Origin: DATAFF01 sp036257595
GTDB lineage: Bacteria; Pseudomonadota; Alphaproteobacteria; Rhizobiales; Aestuariivirgaceae
NCBI GenBank assembly: GCA_036257595.1
Contig: DATAFF010000096.1
Span: 1 to 31,785, forward strand
DNA length: 31,785 nt
Reading direction: 5' to 3'
The stretch's first letter is position 1. Each line of letters starts with the position of its first letter. Of this stretch, positions 23,405 to 31,785 are shown in pieces. A model generated the notes under the pieces. It was not told where the DNA came from, made no database searches, and saw only the letters and a program-made list of their open reading frames with translations. The translations under genes and the position numbers were made by a program.

Positions 23405-25033
23405 ATGTCAGACATCGTAGCGGAGCGCGTGGAAACGGTCGGACGAGGGGTCGTGGTCACGCCACAAGAGCAGCGAAAGGTGGTGTTCGCCTCCTCGCTC
23501 GGCACGATTTTCGAGTGGTACGACTTCTACCTGTACGCAACATTGGCGCCGTTTTTTGCCGCGCTGTTCTTTCCCCCAGGGAATGACACGGCGGCCCTTC
23601 TGTCGGCCTTCGCCACCTATGCGGCGGGATTTCTTGTCCGCCCGTTCGGCGCATTGGTGTTCGGTCGCGTCGGCGATCTGGTCGGCCGCAAATACACCTT
23701 CCTGGTGACCATCATGGTGATGGGCTTCGCGACCTTCGCGGTGGGCCTGCTGCCGACCTATGCTCAGATCGGCTGGCTTGCCCCGATCTTGCTGGTTTCA
23801 CTGCGGCTGCTGCAGGGCCTGGCGCTCGGCGGCGAATATGGCGGTGCGGCGACCTATGTGGCCGAGCATGCGGCGGCGGACCATCGCGGCTATGCCACGA
23901 GCTGGATCCAGACCACCGCAACCTTGGGATTCTTCCTGTCGCTGCTCGTGATCGGGCTCTGCCGGGTGTACATGGACCCGGCGATGTTCAAGGAATGGGG
24001 CTGGCGGCTGCCGTTCCTGGTTTCGCTGATCCTGCTCGTCTTCTCGATCTATATCCGCCTCAGGCTCAGTGAATCGCCGGTGTTCCGCCAGATGAAGGAA
24101 GAGGGGCGCGGGTCGAGGTCACCCTTGACCGACAGCTTCCTGCGCTATCCCAACAATCGCTATGTGCTGCTTGCGCTGCTCGGGGCGACGGCGGGACAGG
24201 GCGTGGTGTGGTACACCGGGCAGTTCTATGCGCTGTTCTTCCTGACGATCACGCTCAAGGTCGATTACGTCACGGCCTATATCATGATCGCGATCGCGCT
24301 GCTGATCGGCACGCCGTTCTTCATCTTCTTCGGCTGGCTGTCGGACCGGATCGGTCGCCTCAAGATCATTCTGGCCGGCTGCCTGATCGCGGCGCTTACC
24401 TATTTCCCGCTGTTCCATGGGCTGACCAACGCCGTGAACCCGGCCCTGAGCGAGTTCCAGACAGCCAATCCGGTGGTGCTGCGCGTTGATCCGGCGACCT
24501 GCAACTTCCACATCTTCGTCGGTCCGTGGTCCAAGTTCACCGACTGTGACAAGGCCAAGGATTTCCTGACCAAGCAGGGGCTCTCCTTCACCACGGAAGC
24601 AGCGCCCGCCGGCACGGCGCCCTCGGTATCGATCGGCCAGGCCCAGATCGATGGCTGGGACACGGCGAAATGGACGGAGGTGCTGACCGCGGCCGGGTAC
24701 CCCAAGGCGGCCGATCCGGCACGCATCAACTGGATCCTGGCCGAGATCATCCTGGTGATCATGATGATCTACGTCACCATGGTCTATGGGCCGATCGCCG
24801 CCTTCCTGGTCGAGCTCTTCCCGACGCGCATCCGCTATACGTCGATGTCGCTGCCCTATCACATCGGCAATGGCTGGTTCGGCGGCATGCTGCCGCTATT
24901 GGCCACGGCGATCGTCGCGGCCACGGGCAATATCTATAACGGCCTGTGGTACCCGATCGTGGTGTCCATCATGACGGTGGTGATCGGTGCCTTGTTCCTC
25001 AGGGAAACCAAGGACGTGGACATCACGCGGTAG
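23405..25033 (+). CDS. MFS transporter, metabolite:H+ symporter (MHS) type
   Basis: This 542-residue membrane transporter has 12 helices of the MHS group (ProP/KgtP-like). It has IFEWYDFYLYATLAP at helix 1 and the family loop GRVGDLVGRK (87-96), then RLLQGLALGGEYGGA and SDRIGRLK (313-320). Between helices around 320-340 and 442-465 there is an extra polar segment of about 100 residues (341-441), with Cys366 and Cys381, not found in plain 430-residue MHS proteins. It probably lies outside the membrane. Likely substrates are organic acids or betaines; none can be fixed. SD AGGAG lies nine bases before the ATG. The stop codon is 3 bp before repeat copy C. Confidence 0.85.
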   Translation: MSDIVAERVETVGRGVVVTPQEQRKVVFASSLGTIFEWYDFYLYATLAPFFAALFFPPGNDTAALLSAFATYAAGFLVRPFGALVFGRVGDLVGRKYTFLVTIMVMGFATFAVGLLPTYAQIGWLAPILLVSLRLLQGLALGGEYGGAATYVAEHAAADHRGYATSWIQTTATLGFFLSLLVIGLCRVYMDPAMFKEWGWRLPFLVSLILLVFSIYIRLRLSESPVFRQMKEEGRGSRSPLTDSFLRYPNNRYVLLALLGATAGQGVVWYTGQFYALFFLTITLKVDYVTAYIMIAIALLIGTPFFIFFGWLSDRIGRLKIILAGCLIAALTYFPLFHGLTNAVNPALSEFQTANPVVLRVDPATCNFHIFVGPWSKFTDCDKAKDFLTKQGLSFTTEAAPAGTAPSVSIGQAQIDGWDTAKWTEVLTAAGYPKAADPARINWILAEIILVIMMIYVTMVYGPIAAFLVELFPTRIRYTSMSLPYHIGNGWFGGMLPLLATAIVAATGNIYNGLWYPIVVSIMTVVIGALFLRETKDVDITR

Positions 25034-25035
25034 AA

Positions 25036-25109
25036 GGCGGTAGGCAGCAGGCATTAGGCAGTAGGGCAGAACACACTCACTGCCCACTGCCGATCTGCCG
25101 ACTGCCTCA
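25036..25109 (+). repeat. Heptad-repeat hairpin element, copy C
   Basis: Left arm units GGCGGTA/GGCAGCA/GGCATTA/GGCAGTA, core GGCAGTAGGGCAGAACACAC, right arm ACTGCCC/ACTGCCG/ACTGCCT. It lies directly after the MFS stop codon and before the small gene at 25133. It is in the same orientation as copy A and opposite to copies B and D. It probably forms an RNA hairpin at the 3-prime end of the MFS transcript. Confidence 0.85.
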
Positions 25110-25132
25110 CCCGATCGAAAGGACCGATCAAG

Positions 25133-25273
25133 TTGGACATAACAACCAAGATGCACATCGCCTTGGCGATGATGTTGACCATCTACATCGTTCCCCTGGG
25201 CTACCTGGTATGGCTGGCGCGCCATGAGCATGCGAAGCCGAAGACCCAGCCGCAGGTCGACACGACGAAGAAG

Positions 25274-25282
<9 letters not shown>
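25133..25282 (+). CDS. Small membrane protein (49 aa), stop codon inside repeat D
   Basis: A 49-codon frame (TTG start): LDITTKMHIALAMMLTIYIV, then PLGYLVWLARHEHAKPKTQP and QVDTTKKRQ. It has one membrane helix and a basic tail. An AAAGGA lies upstream of the TTG; an in-frame ATG at codon 7 is possible. The last codons and the TAG (25280-25282) come from repeat copy D (GGCAGTAG). It follows the MFS gene and may be an accessory subunit of it, like other tiny partners of transporters; this is inference. Confidence 0.5.
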
Positions 25283-25727
<445 letters not shown>

Positions 25728-25746
<19 letters not shown>

Positions 25747-26762
25747 GGGACAGCACTCCCCTTTTCCAATTGCTCGAAGGTGCATTGACGCGGCGCCTTG
25801 TCCTTGCGCCACCGCACGAGCGTCGTGCCATGGCGGAAGCGGTTGCCGGTCACATGGTCATAGCGGACCTCGACCACGAGCTCGGGCCGCAGTGGCTGCC
25901 AGTCGGCCGAGCGCTCGGTGCTCCAGCGGCTGGGACCACCTGGTGCATCGCCGGTGAATCCCGGCGGCTCGATCAGGCTCTCGAGCATTCGGGTCAGCTC
26001 GGCGCGCTCGCCACGCGGAATGGCGGAGGTGAAGCCGACATGGTCGAGCCGGCCGGCGCTGTCATAGAGGCCGAGCAACAGCGAGCCGACATTGCGGCTT
26101 GCCCGCTCGTAGCGGAAGCCGCCGACGACGCAGTCCGCCGTCCGGATGTTCTTGACCTTGAGCATGGCGCGCTCGCCGGGGCGGTAGGTGGCGTCGATGC
26201 GCTTGGCGATCACCCCATCGAGGTCGCCGCCGGTCGTGCGCAGCCATTCCTTGGCCTTCTCGACATCGGTCGTGACCGGCGACAGGCTGAAGACGGCACC
26301 GCCGGATGCGAGATCGAGCTGCTCGAGAGCGTGGCGACGTTCCGACAACGGCTTGTCGAGCAGGCTTTCACCCTCCTTGCTCATCAGGCAGTCGAACAGG
26401 ATCAAGCGCGCCGGATGCGCGGCGGCAAGCTTCTTTACCCGGCTGGCTGCCGGATGGAGGCGCATCTGGAGTGCATCGAAGGACAAGGTGTCGCCGAGCT
26501 GAATGACGAGCTCGCCATCGACCACCATGCGATCGATGGCCAGCGAACGCACCGCCGCCACCATGTCGGGAAAAAAGCGGGCGAGCGACTTGCCCGACCG
26601 GCCCATGAGCTCGACCTCGTCGCCCGCCTTGAAGGCGAGGCAGCGAAAGCCGTCCCATTTCGGCTCGTACTGCCAGCCGGGCCCGTCCGGCAGCTCGGCC
26701 ACGACCTTCGCCCCCATCGGCTCGAGCGCGAGGTCGACCGGAAGTGATGAGAGATTGGCCAT
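25728..26762 (-). CDS. Stand-alone ATP-dependent DNA ligase (LigD/LigC-type)
   Basis: This 344-residue ligase seals nicks with ATP. Motif I is EPKWDGFR with the adenylated Lys35. It then has FDALQMRLHP, RLILFDCLM, GVIAKRID (motif IV-like) and the C-terminal OB part AMLKVKNIRTADCVVGGF and VVEVRYDHVT. It corresponds to the LigD ligase domain without polymerase or nuclease domains, so it acts as a LigC-like helper in repair. No Ku gene is nearby. Its ATG directly follows the stop of the upstream VOC gene and its tail overlaps the AhpD gene by 19 bp. A DNA-repair function within a mixed operon is unexpected. Confidence 0.85.
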
Positions 26763-27575
26763 TCAGCTCCTCGGCGCAAAGGCGATCGCCACCCCGAAAG
26801 CGTCCTCGGGCGGAATGACGCGGCGTTCTTCGCCGGCGGAGACAATGGTGAAGCCCGTCAGCGCCGGGCCGTCCGCGGGATATGGCGGGGCAATGCCGAA
26901 GGCTGCCTCGAAGGCGGCAGGACGTGCGAGAATGATGGACTGCTCGCCGGTCCGGATTGCAATCGACTGTGGCGTCTCGCTCACCCGGTTGGAGCCCGTC
27001 ACCTTTCTGAGGTAATCGACGAGATCGAGCGCCGGCTCACCGGTGATCCATACGTCGCGCAAGGCAAGCGCACCGTTGCCATGCTGCTGATAGGCGGCTT
27101 GGGCGAAATAGTCGGGCGAATGATGCTGGCAGGCGAACAGGCCGAGCCAGGGTGCGGCGGGGTTGCTGACAAAGGCGAGGGAAAAGCCGATCCGCCGCTC
27201 GCTGCCATCGGGCCAGCGAGCCATGCGGGAGAATTCGAAAGCCTCATAGGTCACGAGGCCGGCGGTGCGCCAGCGGGCGCTCTCGGCCGGCGCGTCGAAG
27301 GTGCGCAGCACCATCATCGAGAAGCCGGGATGGCGCTGCAGATAATCGCGGTTGAAGGCGGCGAAGGAGAAACGGCCCGGAGCATGGTCCGGGACATCTT
27401 GCGGCACGGTGACGGCCAGGAGTTCGAGATAGCTGCCATGGAGCTGCACCAGGGCATTGCCGGTGCCCATGGGATGCTGGCCGCGCGGCGTGACGGTGAA
27501 GCCGAAGGCCCGATAAGCGGCAATCATCTCCTCGAGATCATGCCCCACCAGAACCAGGTGATCGATGCCGTGCAT
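26763..27575 (-). CDS. VOC-family (glyoxalase-like) protein
   Basis: A 270-residue protein starting MHGIDHLVLVGHDLEEMIAA, then FGFTVTPRGQHPMGTGNALV and SYLELLAV. This is the N-terminal beta-alpha-beta-beta-beta VOC unit of the glyoxalase-like (PF13468-type) group. His5 and Glu are candidate metal ligands. The second half (GLFACQHHSPDYF and onward) makes the paired unit. Substrate is unknown: glyoxalase, dioxygenase and resistance roles occur in this fold. The ATG at 27575 was chosen because the motif begins there; a longer frame is not supported. No clear SD. It has 8 bp to the DUF5996 stop and directly precedes the ligase start. Confidence 0.75.
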   Translation of the reverse strand: MHGIDHLVLVGHDLEEMIAAYRAFGFTVTPRGQHPMGTGNALVQLHGSYLELLAVTVPQDVPDHAPGRFSFAAFNRDYLQRHPGFSMMVLRTFDAPAESARWRTAGLVTYEAFEFSRMARWPDGSERRIGFSLAFVSNPAAPWLGLFACQHHSPDYFAQAAYQQHGNGALALRDVWITGEPALDLVDYLRKVTGSNRVSETPQSIAIRTGEQSIILARPAAFEAAFGIAPPYPADGPALTGFTIVSAGEERRVIPPEDAFGVAIAFAPRS

Positions 27576-27583
27576 GGTCGCGT

Positions 27584-28549
27584 TCAACGCCCGACGGCAA
27601 GCGCCCGCGGGACGCCGGCGCGACCGCTCGAGCATTCGAGGGCCTGGCGATCCCACTTGCCGGCGGTCGCCGCCGCGTCATAGGTGCTCTCCAGGAACGA
27701 AAGCAGCGTCGCATCGGGATCGGGCGACAGGCGCACGGCGTCATAGGGCAGGAGAAACTCGCCGAGCGCCTCGCTGAATTGCGCCTCGGAGGGCTGGACA
27801 CGCGCCGTTCTGAAGCCCGGCGGCTCGGGATAGGCGTAGGAATAGAACGCGGCATGGGGGACGCCGCCGCCGCCCGGCCAGAAGCCGGCACTGCTCACCT
27901 CATGCGAATAGGCCTCGCGGGCCACCGAATCTGGCAGATTGGGCACGCCGCCGGGATGGAGCGGCGCAATACCGCCCGAGAAGCGGGTCACCGCCAGATC
28001 GAAGCTTCCCCAGAAGAAATGTACCGGACTCGCCTTGCCGATGAAGCCGGTGCGAAACTGCTTCATGACGCGGTCGGTGGCGAGCAGGACGCGCCAGAAG
28101 CGATGGGCGTATTCGGCGTCATAGGAGGCGTGCTTCTCATCCTCGCTGAAGCGCACCGCGCCCGGAATCTCGTTTGGCATCTGATTGATGCGGACCGGCA
28201 AAGCGAGGTCGTCGAGCATCGCCATTACGGTCGAATAGAAATCTGCCACGGAACGCTGCTTGAGGTCGAGCTGCCGCACCCGCCCGTCATCGACGGCCAT
28301 GACCAGCCGGTGATCGATGAAGTCGAAGTCGATCGAGAAGCTCCGTTCACCGCACGGAATCGGCGAGGTGGTGAGGCCACGGGTCGTGACATAGAGCACG
28401 ACATGCCAGGAGTGATTGAGCCATGGGGTGAGAACCAGGCGGATCTTGCCCACCACCTGGGTCCAGAGCTGGAGCGTGGTGCAGGTTTCCTGCCAGTCGG
28501 CGAGTGGGAGCTCCGGCCATCTCACCTCAGGTTCGGTGATCTCGGTCAT
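27584..28549 (-). CDS. DUF5996-family protein
   Basis: A 321-residue cytoplasmic protein with the pattern WPELPLADWQETCTTLQLWT, then WLNHSWHVVLYVTTRGLTTS, and later KASPVHFFWGSFDLAVTRFS. This is the hallmark of the DUF5996 family, which has no known activity. Its beta-rich first half and conserved His and Trp residues suggest a ligand-binding or enzyme pocket. The ATG at 28549 has AGGA six bases upstream and overlaps the stop of the debranching gene (ATGA). A long upstream extension is rejected as it lies inside that gene. It is part of the tight operon with the glucosidase, VOC and ligase genes. Confidence 0.8.
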   Translation of the reverse strand: MTEITEPEVRWPELPLADWQETCTTLQLWTQVVGKIRLVLTPWLNHSWHVVLYVTTRGLTTSPIPCGERSFSIDFDFIDHRLVMAVDDGRVRQLDLKQRSVADFYSTVMAMLDDLALPVRINQMPNEIPGAVRFSEDEKHASYDAEYAHRFWRVLLATDRVMKQFRTGFIGKASPVHFFWGSFDLAVTRFSGGIAPLHPGGVPNLPDSVAREAYSHEVSSAGFWPGGGGVPHAAFYSYAYPEPPGFRTARVQPSEAQFSEALGEFLLPYDAVRLSPDPDATLLSFLESTYDAAATAGKWDRQALECSSGRAGVPRALAVGR

Positions 28550-30717
28550 GGTTCCTGGATCATCATTGCCTTGATCTGACCTTGGCGCGCCGGGACGGCC
28601 ATTGCAAGGTCCGCGCCGGTGCCATGGACCAAGAGATCGATCGCCCCCTGCCCCATGCGCAATCCATGAATCTCCAGCCTGTCGATGCGCTTCGGCAGGA
28701 TCGGCGAATGCAACTGGATTTCCTCGAGCTCGGGGAAAAACTTCAGCCCCAGGCAGGCATGAAGAAAAGCGAGCGGCGCCGCGGCGGCCCAGCCCTGGGG
28801 CGCGCAGGCGACGGGATAGAGTGTCGGACCCCGGCCGCGCGAGCGCCGGAAACCGCAATAGAGCTCGGGGAGACGGTAAAGCTCCATCTCCATCGCGGCG
28901 GCGAGCACTGCCTCGACCACCCGCTGGACATGGCCATGAAACCGATATTGGGCAAAGCCCAGGGTGATCAGGGCATTGTCATGGGGCCAGACCGAGCCGT
29001 TGTGATAGGACATCGGATTGAAGCGTGCGGCACCGCTTGCGACGGTCCGGATCCCCCATCCCGAAAAGCTGTCGGGCTGCATCAGGCGATCGGCGGTCAG
29101 CGCGGCGCGATCGGCGCGGGCAATGCCGCCGAACAGGGCGTGGCCGGCATTGGAGCTGACCACCTGGCATTGGCGCTTCTCGCCGTCGAGGGCAATGACA
29201 TAGCAGCCGAGCGCCTCGCACCAGAAGGCCTCGTCGAATCGTTCGGCAAGGCCTTGGGCCTCGCGCCGCAACCTTGCCGCATGATCATGCTCGCCAAGCA
29301 TCTCGGCGGCGCGGGCGATCGAGCGCTTGGCGGCATAGACATAGGCCTGGACCTCGACCAGCGCGATCGGCCCCTCTGCCAGAGTGCCGTCGGCGTGGAA
29401 GATCGCGTCATAGGAGTCCTTCCAACCCTGATTGAGCAGGCCCTTGTCGGTTGCCCGGTGATACTCGACGAAGCCGTCGCCGTCGCGATCGCCGGCACCG
29501 TCGATCCAGCCGAGCGCCGCCAGGATGTGCGGCCACAGCCGCTTGAGCGTCTCGATGTCGCCGGTGCGCTGGAAGTAGCGGCCGGCGAGCAGCACGAAGA
29601 GCGGTGTCGAATCGACGCTGCCGTAATAGCGGCCAAAGGGAACCTCGCCAAGACGCGCCATCTCGCCGCCGCGCATCTCGTGCAGGATCTTGCCGGGCTC
29701 GGCATCGGAGGCACTGTCGTAGTCGCGCGCTTGAAAGGCGGCAAGCCTGGTCAGCACGGCGCGGGCGATTCCGGGATCGAGCCAGAGCAGCTCGATGGCG
29801 ATGATGATGGAGTCGCGTCCGAACGAGGTGGAGAACCAGGGGATGCCGGCATAGGGGAAGCGTCCCTGCGGCGTCTCGGTGAGCAGCATGGCGAGATCGG
29901 CAACCGAGCGATCGATGACCTGGCTCGCGATCGGGCTCGATGTGGCGAGCCTGGCGCTTTGCCGGCGCAGCCGGGAATGCGACCGGCGCGCCAGGCGAAG
30001 GCTGCCGAGGAAGGTCTTCGCCGAGGCGGGCCGGGTCTTGCCGCAGCCGATGGTGAGGAACCCGGTCCAGCGGCCGCCCGGGGCAAGCTCGATGGCATAG
30101 CAGATCTGGGCGCGCTCGAGCGTGAACGGCTCCGGGTTCATGGCGATCTCGGTGGTGCGGCGGAGGCCGTCGAGCCCCTCATAAGCGAGCACGACGCCCG
30201 ACGACGAGAGCTCAGGCTCGAGAATGCGCCCGCGCGCCGGCCGCTTCAGGCCCCTGACCTCGAAGATGTCGGCAAAGTCGGAACGGAAACCGAGGGCGAG
30301 AACGAAGCGGGCCGTGTCGATGCCGTGATTGTGGAGCGAAAAGCGCTCATGGACCATCTCGTCCCACAGAAAGAGAAATCGCGACAGGTGAACCGTGTCC
30401 TTCGGCATGGTGATCCGGCCGTCCACGACGATGTCGGGATTGGTGAGGTCGGTCACTGCACCGGCATTGTCATGCAAGATGGTCGAGCCGAGGACCAGAA
30501 GCTGCCGCCCGTCGAGGGTCACGGCCAGACGCGACAGGTAACGTGTGTCGGCGTGGAAGAGCCCGTCCGGCCCGCCAGGAGCCACGCCCATCTCGCCATA
30601 ACTGTCGAGAATGATGAAGGTGTCGCCTTGCTTCAGCGTGCGTCGCGGCCGCGAGGCAGGCCCGCTATCGACGATGTAGAACGGGCTCTCCCGGTGGCCG
30701 TTTTCATCGGACGGCAT
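28546..30717 (-). CDS. Amylo-alpha-1,6-glucosidase / glycogen-debranching-like glycoside hydrolase
   Basis: This 723-residue protein combines an N-terminal debranching-type beta domain (residues about 25-220; TFIILDSYGEMG, GPDGLFHADTRYLSRL) with an (alpha/alpha)6-barrel (about 270-690; GIPWFSTSFGRDSIIIAIEL, GWKDSYDAIFHADG, SYHNGSVWPHDNALI). It probably hydrolyses alpha-glucosidic or sugar-branch linkages in a storage or osmotic glucan. No signal peptide is seen, so cytoplasmic. The ATG at 30717 is preferred to an adjacent TTG. It follows the GT4 gene by 9 bp and overlaps the DUF5996 gene by 4 bp, so it is co-expressed with a glycosyltransferase, supporting an alpha-glucan role by context. Confidence 0.8.
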   Translation of the reverse strand: MPSDENGHRESPFYIVDSGPASRPRRTLKQGDTFIILDSYGEMGVAPGGPDGLFHADTRYLSRLAVTLDGRQLLVLGSTILHDNAGAVTDLTNPDIVVDGRITMPKDTVHLSRFLFLWDEMVHERFSLHNHGIDTARFVLALGFRSDFADIFEVRGLKRPARGRILEPELSSSGVVLAYEGLDGLRRTTEIAMNPEPFTLERAQICYAIELAPGGRWTGFLTIGCGKTRPASAKTFLGSLRLARRSHSRLRRQSARLATSSPIASQVIDRSVADLAMLLTETPQGRFPYAGIPWFSTSFGRDSIIIAIELLWLDPGIARAVLTRLAAFQARDYDSASDAEPGKILHEMRGGEMARLGEVPFGRYYGSVDSTPLFVLLAGRYFQRTGDIETLKRLWPHILAALGWIDGAGDRDGDGFVEYHRATDKGLLNQGWKDSYDAIFHADGTLAEGPIALVEVQAYVYAAKRSIARAAEMLGEHDHAARLRREAQGLAERFDEAFWCEALGCYVIALDGEKRQCQVVSSNAGHALFGGIARADRAALTADRLMQPDSFSGWGIRTVASGAARFNPMSYHNGSVWPHDNALITLGFAQYRFHGHVQRVVEAVLAAAMEMELYRLPELYCGFRRSRGRGPTLYPVACAPQGWAAAAPLAFLHACLGLKFFPELEEIQLHSPILPKRIDRLEIHGLRMGQGAIDLLVHGTGADLAMAVPARQGQIKAMMIQEP

Positions 30718-30726
30718 CAATCTTTT

Positions 30727-31785
30727 CTAGCCCTTCGATACGATCTCGAATGTCGGCCTGTCGGACTTCATCGCTTGAACATAGAGACGAACATAGTCGG
30801 CGGCCATACGCGCGGCAGAGAACCTCTGCTCGAATCGCGTCCGAACCATGGCCCGGTCGAGCTTCATCACCTGTGGCAGAATTGCGACAGCCTCGTCGAC
30901 CGATTCGACGATCGCACCCGTCAGGTCATCGATCACCTCGGGAACCGAGCCGCGGCGGAAGGCGAGCACCGGCGTGCCGCAAGCCATGGCCTCGATCAGC
31001 ACCAGGCCGAAGGGCTCCGGCCAATCGATAGGAAAGAGAACCGCTGCGGCGTTGCCGAGGAACTCCTGCTTCTCGCTTTCGCCGATCTCGCCGATGAAGT
31101 CGATTTCCGGCACCCGCAGCAGGGGCGCGATGGCACTGGCGAAATAGGCGGTATCGACCGGATCGATCTTGGCCGCGATCTTGAGCGGAAGCCCGGCACG
31201 TTGGGCGATCTCGATGGCGCGGTCGACCCTCTTCTCCGGCGAGATGCGGCCGAGAAATGCCAAATAGCGGCCGCGCGGCTCGAGCACCGGCTGGAAAAGA
31301 TCGAGCGGCAGTCCGTGATAGACGGTGGCGATGAAGTTGGCATACGCGATGGGACGACGCTGGTCGTTGGAGATGGACACCAGCGGGAACTGCGGGAAGC
31401 GCTGGTAGACCGGGCTCAGAGTGATGAGATCCTGGCGGCCATGCAAGGTCGTCAGCGTGCGATGGGCGATCGGCCGGAAGAGCGGGAAATGCAGAACGTC
31501 AATGTGAAAATGAATGACGTCGAAGCGATCCGATTGGCGATGGAGCTCATCGAGCAGGCACATATATTGAAACACCGGATCGTAGCGTTCGGGCGCGAGG
31601 CGAATCGCGCAGGACGAGCATGGGACGAGCTCGGCGCTCGTCACCGAATCGCCCGAGGCGAACAAAGTCACCTGGTGGCCGGAAGCCACCAGTTCCTCGG
31701 CTAGGAACGACACGACCCGTTCCGTTCCGCCATAGAGCTTCGGCGGGACGCTCTCGATGAGCGGCGCGACAAGTGCAATCTTCAT
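30727..31785 (-). CDS. Glycosyltransferase family 4 protein
   Basis: A 352-residue GT-B enzyme. It has the N-terminal MKIALVAPLIESVPPKLYGG and TERVV, the binding region FLGRISPEKRVDRAIEIA, and the donor motif EPFGLVLIEAMACG with the E-x7-E pair. It follows the pattern of the GT4 family close to glycogen/sucrose-type and mannosyl transferases. The ATG lies at the very edge of the window, so the start is presumed complete but its SD cannot be seen. It heads the operon with the debranching glucosidase, which suggests action on an alpha-glucan or related oligosaccharide. Donor and acceptor are not determined. Confidence 0.85.
   Translation of the reverse strand: MKIALVAPLIESVPPKLYGGTERVVSFLAEELVASGHQVTLFASGDSVTSAELVPCSSCAIRLAPERYDPVFQYMCLLDELHRQSDRFDVIHFHIDVLHFPLFRPIAHRTLTTLHGRQDLITLSPVYQRFPQFPLVSISNDQRRPIAYANFIATVYHGLPLDLFQPVLEPRGRYLAFLGRISPEKRVDRAIEIAQRAGLPLKIAAKIDPVDTAYFASAIAPLLRVPEIDFIGEIGESEKQEFLGNAAAVLFPIDWPEPFGLVLIEAMACGTPVLAFRRGSVPEVIDDLTGAIVESVDEAVAILPQVMKLDRAMVRTRFEQRFSAARMAADYVRLYVQAMKSDRPTFEIVSKG

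Noticed and set aside
28582..31704. 1040-codon open frame on the plus strand
   Set aside because: It is antisense to the debranching glucosidase and GT4 genes, which have clear motifs. Long antisense frames are common in high-GC codon usage, and the translation shows no domain.

Overview
The window is high-GC, densely coded bacterial DNA. It most likely comes from an alphaproteobacterium of the order Hyphomicrobiales (Rhizobiales). Pointers are a cyclic-beta-1,2-glucan exporter (NdvA/ChvA type), a choline-sulfatase, a DUF6496 lysine-rich mini-protein, DUF6152/DUF6644 and DUF5996 proteins, a stand-alone LigD-type ATP-dependent ligase, and small intergenic heptad-repeat hairpins. No rRNA or species-level marker is present, so the family is not fixed.

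Layout. 1-2.4 kb: a heptad-repeat hairpin, a tiny proline/acid-rich protein, a secreted DUF1254/DUF1214 protein and a small hypothetical gene. 2.4-11.4 kb: a surface-glycan locus with a GT4 transferase, a DxD (GT8-like) transferase, a kinase/nucleotidyltransferase protein, an MsbA-like ABC exporter, a GT2-like transferase and a second protein with the same modules in the opposite order (nucleotidyltransferase first, kinase last). 11.5-11.7 kb: two closely spaced tRNA-like genes, Phe(GAA) and a CAU-anticodon tRNA with a damaged T stem, where the glycan locus ends. 11.7-17.4 kb: arginase-family hydrolase, a DUF6644/DUF6152 pair, NdvA-type exporter, CAP-domain lipoprotein, Tat-exported beta-carbonic anhydrase and DUF6496. 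17.4-20.1 kb: choline-sulfatase, GNAT acetyltransferase and a Ser/Gly/Thr-rich secreted protein. 20.2-25.3 kb: small membrane or secreted proteins, a PhzF-family enzyme and an MHS-type MFS transporter with a large extra loop. 25.3-31.8 kb: a tight six-gene minus-strand operon (GT4, glycogen-debranching-like glucosidase, DUF5996, VOC protein, ATP-dependent DNA ligase, AhpD-like protein).

The most unusual elements are: (i) the permuted kinase/nucleotidyltransferase pair in the glycan locus, which I infer makes or decorates a phosphate-containing glycan exported by the adjacent ABC protein; (ii) a family of four approximately 75-80 bp hairpin elements built from 7-bp units (GGCAGTA-like), one of which supplies the stop codons of two convergent genes; and (iii) the tRNA-like pair at the locus boundary. 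Several small genes (59, 49 and 31 codons) are described that a 60-codon cut-off would miss. Start sites were moved inward where a Shine-Dalgarno-like sequence or the protein N-terminus supported it.
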